NCBI GenBank assembly: GCA_040751985.1
Contig: JBFMFU010000047.1
Coordinates: forward strand, 186,001-250,000
Length of the DNA stretch: 64,000 nucleotides
Direction of reading: 5' to 3'
DNA from: Desulfoferula sp040751985
GTDB taxonomy: Bacteria > Desulfobacterota > Desulfarculia > Desulfarculales > Desulfarculaceae
Under the pieces are notes generated by a model, which saw nothing but the letters and a program-made list of their open reading frames with translations, made no database searches and had not been told where the DNA came from. A program made the translations under genes and the position numbers. Shown here piece by piece: positions 45,281 to 52,520 of this stretch (within the stretch, counting starts at the first letter, position 1; every line of letters begins with the position of its first letter).

Positions 45281-46942
45281 CTAGAGGGCCTCCGGCGGCA
45301 CGTTGGGGACGCGCACCACGAAGGTGGCTCCCCCCTCGTCCGTGGGGCCTTCCAGCTCCAGGCGGCCGCCCAGCCGCTGCATGATGGAGTGGCTGATGGA
45401 CAGGCCCAGGCCGGTGCCTTGGCCCGGCTGCTTGGTGGTGAAGAAGGGGTCGAAGACCCGCTCGGCCAGCTCCGGGGGCACGCCGGGGCCGCTGTCGTGC
45501 ACCCGCACCGTCAGCCAGGAGCCCTCGCCGGCGGTGCTCACGCGCACCCGGCCCCCCTGGCCCGCCGCGTCCAGGGCGTTGTCCAGCAGATTCAGGAACA
45601 CCTGCTGCAACTGGGCCCGGTCGCTCTTGATCAGGGGCAGGCTGGGCTCCAGCTCCAGGTGCACCTTGATGTTCTGGAACAGGGCCTCCTTCTCGATGAA
45701 GGAGTAGGACTCCTGCACCACCTCGTTAAGGTCCAAGCTCTCCAGATGGGGCTCCATGCGGCGGGCGAACTTGAGCATGCGGTGGGTGACCCCCCGGGCC
45801 CGCTCCACCTGATTCTGGATGCGGGTGAGGTTCTCGCTCACCACCTCGCCCTCGCTCAGCTTGGCCGCCTCGGCCGGCACCAGGATGTCCTGTACCTCCC
45901 CGGCCAGCTCGCTGATGGCGGCCAGGGGATTGTTTATCTCGTGGGCCACGCCGGCAGCCATGCGCCCCAGGGAGACCAGGCGGGCCGAGTGGGATAGCTG
46001 GGCGTCTATGGCCGCCCGCTCGGCGTCGTTGGCCTGCAACTGGCGGATGAACAGCCGCACCAAAAACAGCACCGCCGCCACCAGGAACAGGCTGGCCAGG
46101 CCCAGCACGACCAGCTCGATGTTATGCGCCTGGGTTAAGAGGCCCAGGCCTTCCTTGGGGTCCTGGTCGATGACCAGCAGCCATTTGCCGTGGTCCATCC
46201 AGGCCAGGGCGGTGATCACCTGGCGGCCGTCGGCGGTGGTGCGGCTGACCACCGAGCTGCCCGGCGGCACGCTGCGGAGGTTCAGCGGCGCTTTGTCCAG
46301 CACCTTGCCGCCGTGGCGGGAGGGGGTCTGCAGCAGGCCCTGGCGGTTGACGATGTAGGCGTCGCCGCTCTTGCCCACCTGGGCGGTGCGCACCACCCGG
46401 TTGAACACGTCCGAGTCGATGGTGGCGCGCAGGATCCAGGAGTCGGCGCCGTCGTCGTGCTTGACCGCGATGACGAAGTGGGGCACCTGCCGGTAGCCCA
46501 GGAACACGTCGCTGAGGTACACCCCGCGTAGCATCACCTGCTGGAACCAGGGCGCATCGCGGTAGTTCTGCTGCCTGAGCTGGTAAGGCCCCACGTAGGC
46601 CCGGTGCTGGCCGCTGGCGTCGATAATGCCCAGGTCCACGAAGCTCCAGGAGCGCCGGTTCATGATCTGCAGCAGGCGGCTGAGCTCCGGCTCGTTGCCC
46701 AACTGGTGCAAGCGGGCGGCCGAGGCCAGCACCTCCAAGAGCGCGGTGCGCTCGGCCAAAAACAGCTCGATGGCGCCGGCCCGGTTGGCGGCGCGGATGC
46801 GCAGCTCGCCCATGAGGGCCTGGGTGTTGGCGTAGTGGAAGTAATAGTACAGGCCCAGGCCCAGGCCGTTGAGGGGCAGCAGCGCCACCAACAGGGCCAC
46901 GATGGTCATGCGGCGGGAAAGATTGGCGTAGGGCCGGTTCAC
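45281..46942 (-). CDS. Membrane histidine kinase with dCache-like sensor domain
   Basis: 553 residues from GTG 46942, which overlaps the stop of the PEP-synthase-like gene (GTGA). TM1 is ~12-33 and TM2 ~283-305. The extracytoplasmic part has a dCache pattern (ANRAGAIELFLAERTALLEVLASAARLHQL, DSDVFNRVVRTAQVGKSGDAYIVNRQGLLQT). HisKA: LVSLGRMAAGVAHEINNPLAAIS. HATPase: QVFLNLLDNALDAAGQG, VHDSGPGVPPELAERVFDPFFTTK, GTGLGLSISHSIMQRLGG. dCache domains usually bind small organic ligands; here the ligand is unknown. Confidence 0.92.
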   Translation of the reverse strand: MNRPYANLSRRMTIVALLVALLPLNGLGLGLYYYFHYANTQALMGELRIRAANRAGAIELFLAERTALLEVLASAARLHQLGNEPELSRLLQIMNRRSWSFVDLGIIDASGQHRAYVGPYQLRQQNYRDAPWFQQVMLRGVYLSDVFLGYRQVPHFVIAVKHDDGADSWILRATIDSDVFNRVVRTAQVGKSGDAYIVNRQGLLQTPSRHGGKVLDKAPLNLRSVPPGSSVVSRTTADGRQVITALAWMDHGKWLLVIDQDPKEGLGLLTQAHNIELVVLGLASLFLVAAVLFLVRLFIRQLQANDAERAAIDAQLSHSARLVSLGRMAAGVAHEINNPLAAISELAGEVQDILVPAEAAKLSEGEVVSENLTRIQNQVERARGVTHRMLKFARRMEPHLESLDLNEVVQESYSFIEKEALFQNIKVHLELEPSLPLIKSDRAQLQQVFLNLLDNALDAAGQGGRVRVSTAGEGSWLTVRVHDSGPGVPPELAERVFDPFFTTKQPGQGTGLGLSISHSIMQRLGGRLELEGPTDEGGATFVVRVPNVPPEAL

Positions 46943-49512
46943 GGCTGCTCCCCCTTGTCGCGGTGGACCAGGTTGTAGTTCTTTTCGGCGTAGGCCTGCG
47001 CCAGCCACTCCAGCATGGGGCGGCCGTCCATGAGCATGTCCATCTGGCGGGTGAACAGCACCAGACGGCCCAGCTCCTCCAGCACGGCGGCGGTGGCGGC
47101 GGCGTCGTACTTCTTCAGGAAGGCGCTCACCAGATCGCCCTTGCGCTCCACAGCGAAGCCCTGCTCGCCCAGCAGCCGCGCGATCAGCTCCGCCCGCAGC
47201 GAGCGGCGGTCCTCGCTGGCCGCGCCGCCGTGGAAGCGGAAGCTGACGTAGTTGTCGTTGCGCTCCGGCCCGCAGAAGCTGTCCAGGGCCGTGAAGTGGT
47301 AGCCCACCCGGCAGTTGAAGTTCAGGTACTCGGCGCTGAGGATGGCGTAGGCCCGCTGGCCCATGTCCCGCAGGCCGCCGCCGTTGGGGGGCGTGAGCAG
47401 GGAGCTGCTGAACACCGAGGCCAGGCCCTTGAGGCTCACCGGCCGGGGCCGATTCCAGTCCACGGCCGGGTCCAGCAGGCCGCGCAGGAAGGCGGCGCCG
47501 GGCGCGGAGACCACCTGGGCCGGCGCCAGGCGGGGACCGGCCGCCGGGGCTAGGCCGCCGCCCAGGTCGATGCACCACAGCTCGAAGGGCAGGTGCGCCT
47601 CCAGGCGGCGGGCGCCGGCGCCGGGGTCGCGGCCCACCAGGTCGCCCAGGCGGAACATCTCCCGGAAGGACATCTCGTGCACGAAGCGGATGATGTCGTG
47701 GAAGCTGGCGCAGCGCTCGGCCTTGAAGTCCGCCGCCTGGGGGTCGGTGAGGTTCAGGCGGGTGATGAGCGGGGCGGCTTGGTGCCAGTAGGGCCGCGGG
47801 GCCGGCCGCGGCCGGCAGTAGGCCGCCGAGGGCTCCCCGCCCAGCAGCTCGTCCACCCGGCCGGGGTACACCCGCCGGGCGGTGGCGTCCACGGTGACCA
47901 CCTGGCCGGGCGCGATGCGGCTGGTAGCCTGGCCCGCGCCCACCAGGGCCGGCACGCCCATCTCCCGGGCCAGGGAGGCCAGGTGCCCGGCCACGCCGCC
48001 CACGTCGGTGACCAGGGCCGCCGCCCGGGGCAGGGCCGCAGCCAGGGCCGGCGAGGAGTTCTTGGCCACTAGCACCCCGCCGTCCGGGAAGCGGGCCAGG
48101 TCCTGCTCGGAGCGCACCACGAAGGCCGCCCCGGCCCCGGCCCCGGAGCGGGCGGTGCTGCCGCCCTCCAGCAGGGGGGCGATCTGCGGGGCCGGCACCG
48201 CGGCCCGCGCGGCCAGCACGTGCAGGGGCCGCGACTGCAGGATGGTCAGGCGGCCGTCGGCGGCCAGGGCCCACTCCACGTCCTGGGGGCAGCCGAAGCG
48301 CTCCTCCAGCTCCAGGCCCAGGCGGGCCAGCTCCAGAGCCTGGTCCTCGGCCAGGGGCGGCCGGCCGCGCTGGTCGGCGGCCAGGCCGCGGCGCTCCACC
48401 CCGCCCGCGGCCAGGCCCAGGCTCTCGCTCTGGCCGCCGGGCTGGTAGTCCAAGAGCACCGGCGGGTGGCTGCGCTCCAGGCGGTAGAGGTCGGCGTTGA
48501 GCGAGCCGTCCACCAGGCCCTGGCCCAGGCCGCGCACAGCGCTGATCAACAGCGGGCCCTTGCCGCCGGCCAGGGGGTCGCTGGTGTACATCACGCCGCT
48601 GGCCATGGGTTCCAGCATGGCCTGCACCAGCACGGCCATCTCCGCGTCCTGGTCCAAGAGCCCCCGCTGCCGGCGGTAGATCACCGCCTCGGGCGAGTAC
48701 AGGGCGGCCAGCACCGCGCGGTAGGCCAGGGAGGCCTCCTGCGGCGGCACCCCCAGCAGGCTGCGGTAGAGCCCGGCGAAGGAGCTCTGGGTGTCCTCGC
48801 CCACGGCGCTGGAGCGCAGCGACAGCAGGCCGCCGGCCCCCTGCCCGGCCAGCGCGTTGCAGGCGGCCGTCAGCTCTTCCTCCAGCTTGGGCGGCAGGGG
48901 CGCGGCCTGCAGCTTCTGCTGCAGCAGGCGGCTGAAGGCCTGAATCTCGGCCGGCTCCGGCCCGTCCAGGAGCATCACCGCCTGGCGCAGCTGGGCCCCC
49001 AGGCCGCTGTGGTCCATGAAGCGGCGGAAGGCCTCGGTGGTGACCACAAAGCCCGGCGGCACCGGCAGGCCGGCCCGGGACAGCTCGGCCAGGTTGGAGG
49101 CCTTGCTGCCGGCCAGGTGGGCCTGGCCCGGCTCCACCTGGGCCAGGGGCAGCAGCAGGGCCCCGCCCCGCTCGCCGTCAGTCTGCAACACTTCGTCTAT
49201 CTCGCCGCGGATGTGGTTGAACCCCGCCACCAGACCGGCGTAGCGCCCGCCGGAGAGGTTGTTCAGGTGGCGGATCATCTTGTAGACCTTGGCGCTGGCG
49301 GCAATGTAGCGGGAGCGCAGGAAGTCCAGGCCCACCTGCCCGCCGTCGGTCAGGTGCTGCTCTAGCTCGGCGATGATGGCCAGCACCTCGTTGTTGGCCC
49401 TGAGCAGGTACTTGAACTCCCGGAACCTCAGCTTGAGGTCCCCATAGGACTCCCGCCCCGTCCCGTTGGACGGGCTCAGGCGGCCCAGGAGTTTGCTCAG
49501 GCGCTTGACCAT
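46939..49512 (-). CDS. PEP synthase-like protein lacking the PEP-binding barrel
   Basis: 857 residues from ATG 49512. Residues ~1-120 are helical. Residues ~120-435 are a PPDK_N ATP-grasp domain (GSKASNLAELSRAGLPVPPGFVVTT, SLRSSAVGEDTQSSFAGLYRS, VLVQAMLEPMASGVMYTSDP, DVEWALAADGRLTILQSRPL). Residues ~455-545 are the phosphohistidine swivel domain with GGVAGHLASLAREMGVPALVGAG, where His510 is the phosphorylation site. The last ~300 residues do not show PEP/pyruvate-barrel motifs and are of unknown fold. It may phosphorylate a different acceptor or act as regulator, being followed by a sensor kinase and a receiver protein. Confidence 0.85.
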   Translation of the reverse strand: MVKRLSKLLGRLSPSNGTGRESYGDLKLRFREFKYLLRANNEVLAIIAELEQHLTDGGQVGLDFLRSRYIAASAKVYKMIRHLNNLSGGRYAGLVAGFNHIRGEIDEVLQTDGERGGALLLPLAQVEPGQAHLAGSKASNLAELSRAGLPVPPGFVVTTEAFRRFMDHSGLGAQLRQAVMLLDGPEPAEIQAFSRLLQQKLQAAPLPPKLEEELTAACNALAGQGAGGLLSLRSSAVGEDTQSSFAGLYRSLLGVPPQEASLAYRAVLAALYSPEAVIYRRQRGLLDQDAEMAVLVQAMLEPMASGVMYTSDPLAGGKGPLLISAVRGLGQGLVDGSLNADLYRLERSHPPVLLDYQPGGQSESLGLAAGGVERRGLAADQRGRPPLAEDQALELARLGLELEERFGCPQDVEWALAADGRLTILQSRPLHVLAARAAVPAPQIAPLLEGGSTARSGAGAGAAFVVRSEQDLARFPDGGVLVAKNSSPALAAALPRAAALVTDVGGVAGHLASLAREMGVPALVGAGQATSRIAPGQVVTVDATARRVYPGRVDELLGGEPSAAYCRPRPAPRPYWHQAAPLITRLNLTDPQAADFKAERCASFHDIIRFVHEMSFREMFRLGDLVGRDPGAGARRLEAHLPFELWCIDLGGGLAPAAGPRLAPAQVVSAPGAAFLRGLLDPAVDWNRPRPVSLKGLASVFSSSLLTPPNGGGLRDMGQRAYAILSAEYLNFNCRVGYHFTALDSFCGPERNDNYVSFRFHGGAASEDRRSLRAELIARLLGEQGFAVERKGDLVSAFLKKYDAAATAAVLEELGRLVLFTRQMDMLMDGRPMLEWLAQAYAEKNYNLVHRDKGEQP

Positions 49513-49520
49513 GACCCTGC

Positions 49521-49805
49521 CTACGGCTCCCGCCGGCCCGGGCCCCGTCCCAGGGCGCCGAAGAGGTCCACCGGCCGCCAGGGCTGGCGCCCGGCCTGCT
49601 CGGCCGAGACCTTGACCTTGGGGGCCCAGCGCCGGAAGGCCCAGCGGGTGCCCAGCACCGTGGCCGCGGCCGCGGGCAGGAACACCTGCATAAAGCGCCA
49701 GGCTATCTCGGCGGGCTCCCGTTGCCCCCACCAGATGGCTAGGCACAGCTCGGCCAGCAGCAGAATGTCCATCACGGCCAGGATGGCGGCGCGGCGAAAA
49801 TTCAT
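49521..49805 (-). CDS. Small membrane protein, unknown
   Basis: 94 residues with two predicted helices: AAILAVMDILLLAELCLAIWW and AWRFMQVFLPAAAATVLGTRWAF, then a basic, proline-rich tail. No family is recognised. It lies 8 nt before the PEP-synthase-like gene and after the lipoprotein gene, in an apparent seven-gene operon with TauE/SafE. Confidence 0.65.
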   Translation of the reverse strand: MNFRRAAILAVMDILLLAELCLAIWWGQREPAEIAWRFMQVFLPAAAATVLGTRWAFRRWAPKVKVSAEQAGRQPWRPVDLFGALGRGPGRREP

Positions 49806-49863
49806 GATCCCTCTCTCTGCCCGCCCCCGCGCCGCGCTGGGCGGCGGGCGCGGGGGACTGGGG

Positions 49864-50190
49864 TTACTTCTTGCGCAGGTCCTGCTTGGTGATGTTCATG
49901 ACCTTCAGCGCCACCAGGCGGTCGCCCTTTTCCAGGTAGGACACCCGGATGACGTTGCCCGGCTCAGGGGTCAGGCCCACCTTGGCCTTGGATATGTCGA
50001 AGCTGGCCTCGGGGGTCTTGATGAGGTTGAGCTTGGGTTGGTGGTTGGTCAGTTTCAGGGTCTGGCCCCTGTCGCTCACCGCCAGGCAGACGCCCTGGAA
50101 CACCTTGGAGTCGCGGGCGCCGTCGGTGCAGCCGGCCGCCAGGGCCAGGGCCAGGACCAGCATCGCCAGCAGGCTAATCTTTCTCGTCAT
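49864..50190 (-). CDS. Small lipoprotein, unknown
   Basis: 108 residues. Lipobox at LALAAGC (Cys ~21) after a hydrophobic signal (LLAMLVLALALA). The mature part is a small beta-rich domain: VFQGVCLAVSDRGQTLKLTNH, NVIRVSYLEKGDRLVALKVMNITKQDL. It is 15 nt after the TauE/SafE gene. Function unknown; co-occurrence suggests an envelope role tied to the exporter. A GC hairpin at 49824-49856 follows its stop, without a T-run. Confidence 0.75.
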   Translation of the reverse strand: MTRKISLLAMLVLALALAAGCTDGARDSKVFQGVCLAVSDRGQTLKLTNHQPKLNLIKTPEASFDISKAKVGLTPEPGNVIRVSYLEKGDRLVALKVMNITKQDLRKK

Positions 50191-50205
50191 GATACACCTC
50201 CCGGC

Positions 50206-51246
50206 CTAGGCCGCCGTGCCGGCGGCGCGCAGGGCCTTCTTCTCGCGCAGCTCGGCTGCGGCGCCCCGGAACATGATCACCATGATGTAGATGCAGATGA
50301 TGCTGATGGCACCCAGGATGATCACGGTGGCCGCCAGGTCGATGTTGTACTGCTTGAGGATGATGGAAATCATGCAGGCCAGCACCGCGCAGCCGAACAT
50401 CAGGCGGATGCCGTAACCGCGGGCGTACTTGGTGGCCACGGTGCCGATCTGGGCGCCCACCGCAGCGCCGCAGAGCATCACGAACACCGCCACCAGCTCG
50501 ATGCGGCCCTTGAGGCTGTAGGTGAAGGCGCCGTACAGGCCGCTGATCATCACCTCGAACAAGTCGGTGCCCACGGCCACGTGGGTGGGGGCGCCGATGA
50601 AGTAGATCAGGGCCGGCATGCGCAGCAGGCCGCCGCCGATGCCCAGGAAGCCGGCCAGCACGCCAGTGACGAAGCTGACGATCACCGGCAGCCACATGGA
50701 GCAGTAGATGCCCGCCACCCGGAAGTGCATCATGGGCGGAATCTTGATCTTGTGCAGGGCCGGCGCCCAGTTGACGCCGCCGGTGGCCCCGGTGTGGCTG
50801 GGATCGTCGCTCTTGTTCTTGCTGCGCACCGCCTTACTGTAGTCGTAGAAGACCATCAGGGCGATCAGGGCCAGGAACACCACGTAGACCCAGCGCACCA
50901 CCGGGCCGATGCGCCCCACCCGCTCCAGGGCCATGACGATCTGGGCGCCCAGCTCGATGCCGGCCATGGTGCCGATGAGCATGATGAAGCCCAGGCGGTA
51001 GTCAACGTTGCCGAATTTGGAGTGGCGCATGGTGGAGATCATGGACTTGCCGGCGATGTGGGCGATGTCCGTGCCGATGGCGAAGGCCATGGGGAAGCCC
51101 AGGATGTTCAGGCCCGGCGTAACCATCCAGGCCCCGCCCATGCCGAAGAAGCCGCCGATGACTCCCACCGAATAGCCGATCAAGAGCAGACCCGGCCAGA
51201 AGATGTCCACTCCCGCAATGGGCATGTGCATGTATAGCCATTCCAT
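50206..51246 (-). CDS. TauE/SafE-family sulfite/organosulfonate exporter
   Basis: 346 residues with about eight helices. Two repeats show the family pattern: GYSVGVIGGFFGMGGAWMVTPGLNILGFPMAFAIGTDIAHI and GVLAGFLGIGGGLLRMPALIYFIGAPTHVAVGTDLFEV. TauE/SafE proteins export sulfite, sulfoacetate or related anions. In a presumed sulfur-metabolising anaerobe this would relieve internal sulfite. Second gene of the operon starting at 51568; 25 nt from the first. Confidence 0.9.
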   Translation of the reverse strand: MEWLYMHMPIAGVDIFWPGLLLIGYSVGVIGGFFGMGGAWMVTPGLNILGFPMAFAIGTDIAHIAGKSMISTMRHSKFGNVDYRLGFIMLIGTMAGIELGAQIVMALERVGRIGPVVRWVYVVFLALIALMVFYDYSKAVRSKNKSDDPSHTGATGGVNWAPALHKIKIPPMMHFRVAGIYCSMWLPVIVSFVTGVLAGFLGIGGGLLRMPALIYFIGAPTHVAVGTDLFEVMISGLYGAFTYSLKGRIELVAVFVMLCGAAVGAQIGTVATKYARGYGIRLMFGCAVLACMISIILKQYNIDLAATVIILGAISIICIYIMVIMFRGAAAELREKKALRAAGTAA

Positions 51247-51271
51247 GATTGTCGCTCCTTAGGCGGGGCAG

Positions 51272-51568
51272 TTAGTGTTCCACGTGGCCGCCGCTTTTGC
51301 CCAGGTCCAGGCCGATGCGGCTCATGATCAGGTCCATGAACAGACCCAGGCCCACGCCCAGGGCGGTGGTGAGCACCACGGCCCAGGTGGCGAAGAGCCA
51401 CATGTTCTGGTTGTAGAGGGTGGCCAGGTACAGGCTGAAGCCGTGCAGGACGCGGGTGTCGGCCACCACCACCAGCTCGCTGGCCTTGCCGCCGGCCGCC
51501 CAGGCCCAGCCGGGCAGCAGGCCGGCCAGAGCCGTCAGCGCGCCGCCGGCCGCGAATTTCTTGGTCAT
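51272..51568 (-). CDS. Small membrane protein with signal sequence, paired with TauE/SafE
   Basis: 98 residues. The N-terminal TM/signal (KKFAAGGALTALAGLLPGWAWAAGG) is followed by a short external part (LVVVADTRVLHGFSLYLATLYNQN) and a helix (LFATWAVVLTTALGVGLGLFMDLIMSRIG) and a soluble, His-ending tail. No family assigned. AGGAGAAGG precedes ATG. Likely first gene of the TauE/SafE operon, and its upstream region carries the 38-bp element. Confidence 0.75.
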   Translation of the reverse strand: MTKKFAAGGALTALAGLLPGWAWAAGGKASELVVVADTRVLHGFSLYLATLYNQNMWLFATWAVVLTTALGVGLGLFMDLIMSRIGLDLGKSGGHVEH

Positions 51569-51682
51569 AAGCCTTCTCCTGAATGTGCTTTATTCCGCTG
51601 TAGGTTTCCCTTGACCCACCACCGCACGGGGCGGTCGGGGCCGTTTTTACTCGGTTTTCAGTTAAACATGGGCCGCAGGCGG

Positions 51683-51720
51683 GATAAATGAGGGCTAAAC
51701 CTCATTCGGCATCAGGAAAA
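51683..51720 (-). promoter_or_regulatory. Copy 1 of the 38-bp shared element
   Basis: On the minus strand the order is TTTTCC, TGCC, GAATGAGG, six bases, CCTCATTTATC. The core inverted repeat is ATGAGG (51688-51693) and CCTCAT (51700-51705). It lies 115-152 bp upstream of the TauE operon start. The same 38-bp layout occurs at 57067-57104. A separate 9-bp inverted pair, GGCTAAACC (51693-51701) and GGTTTAGCC (51754-51762), overlaps it. The remaining 277 bp (51569-51845) shows no ORF of merit. Confidence 0.6.
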
Positions 51721-51845
51721 GCCCCAAATTAGTGAACAAAGGCGCAAAGACGGGGTTTAGCCAAGGCCTTGCCCCAGGCCACGGCAACCCAGGGAGGAGG
51801 CCGAAATTTATCGGAAAAATACTACTGCCGGCCAGATCTGCGCGG

Positions 51846-52520
51846 CTAGCGGCCCCAGGTGTCCGGGTCCACCAGGCCCGAGGCCACGGCGTACTTGACC
51901 AGGCCGATCACGTCGTGGCGGCCCAGCTTGGCCATGATCTTGGCCCGGTGGTTGTCCACGGTCTTGGGGCTCAGGAAGAGCTTCTCGGCGATCTGCTTGT
52001 TGGAGTAGCCCTCCACCACCAGGCGCAGGATCTGGCGCTCGCGGTCGGTGAGGGGCTCGCCGGTGGGGCCCATTGGCTCCTGGGGACCGGGCAGCTTGAC
52101 GAACTCCTCCACGATGTGGGCGGCCACCGGCGAGTCCAGGTAGCTGTCGCCGGCCAGCACCGCCTCCACCGCGTCCAGGAGCTTTTCGCCGGCCGAGTCC
52201 TTGAGCACGTAGCCCCGGGCCCCGGCCTTGAGCGCCTCCATGATGAAGGTCTTGCGCGAGTGCACCGACAGGATCACCACTCGGGTCTCGGGCAGCTCCC
52301 GGGTCACCTCGCGGGTCACCTCGATGCCGCTCATCTCGGGCATGGTGATGTCGATGACGGCCAGGTCCGGCTTGAGCTTCTTGATAAGGCCCAGGGCCTC
52401 CAGGCCGCTGGCCGCCTCGCCCACCACCTCCAGGCGGGGGTTGGCCGCCAGCACCTGCCGGATGCCCTGGCGCATGATGGCGTGGTCGTCGCAGACCACC
52501 AGCCTGCGGGTGTCGCTCAT
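51846..52520 (-). CDS. NarL/FixJ-type response regulator
   Basis: 224 residues from ATG 52520, which overlaps the kinase stop (ATGA). Receiver: RLVVCDDHAIMRQGIRQVLAANPRLEVVGEA, LAVIDITMPEMSG (phospho-Asp), VVILSVHSRK, GYVLKDSAGE. The LuxR-type HTH is LTDRERQILRLVVEGYSNKQIAEKLFLSPKTVDNHRAKIMAKLG. It pairs with the adjacent NarX-like kinase. The 38-bp elements upstream of the two flanking operons are possible binding sites (inference). Confidence 0.93.
   Translation of the reverse strand: MSDTRRLVVCDDHAIMRQGIRQVLAANPRLEVVGEAASGLEALGLIKKLKPDLAVIDITMPEMSGIEVTREVTRELPETRVVILSVHSRKTFIMEALKAGARGYVLKDSAGEKLLDAVEAVLAGDSYLDSPVAAHIVEEFVKLPGPQEPMGPTGEPLTDRERQILRLVVEGYSNKQIAEKLFLSPKTVDNHRAKIMAKLGRHDVIGLVKYAVASGLVDPDTWGR

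Noticed and set aside
49824..49856. GC hairpin after the small lipoprotein gene as a terminator
   Set aside because: 10-bp stem without a T-run on either strand and the downstream gene is close; more likely an RNA processing or stability hairpin, if anything.
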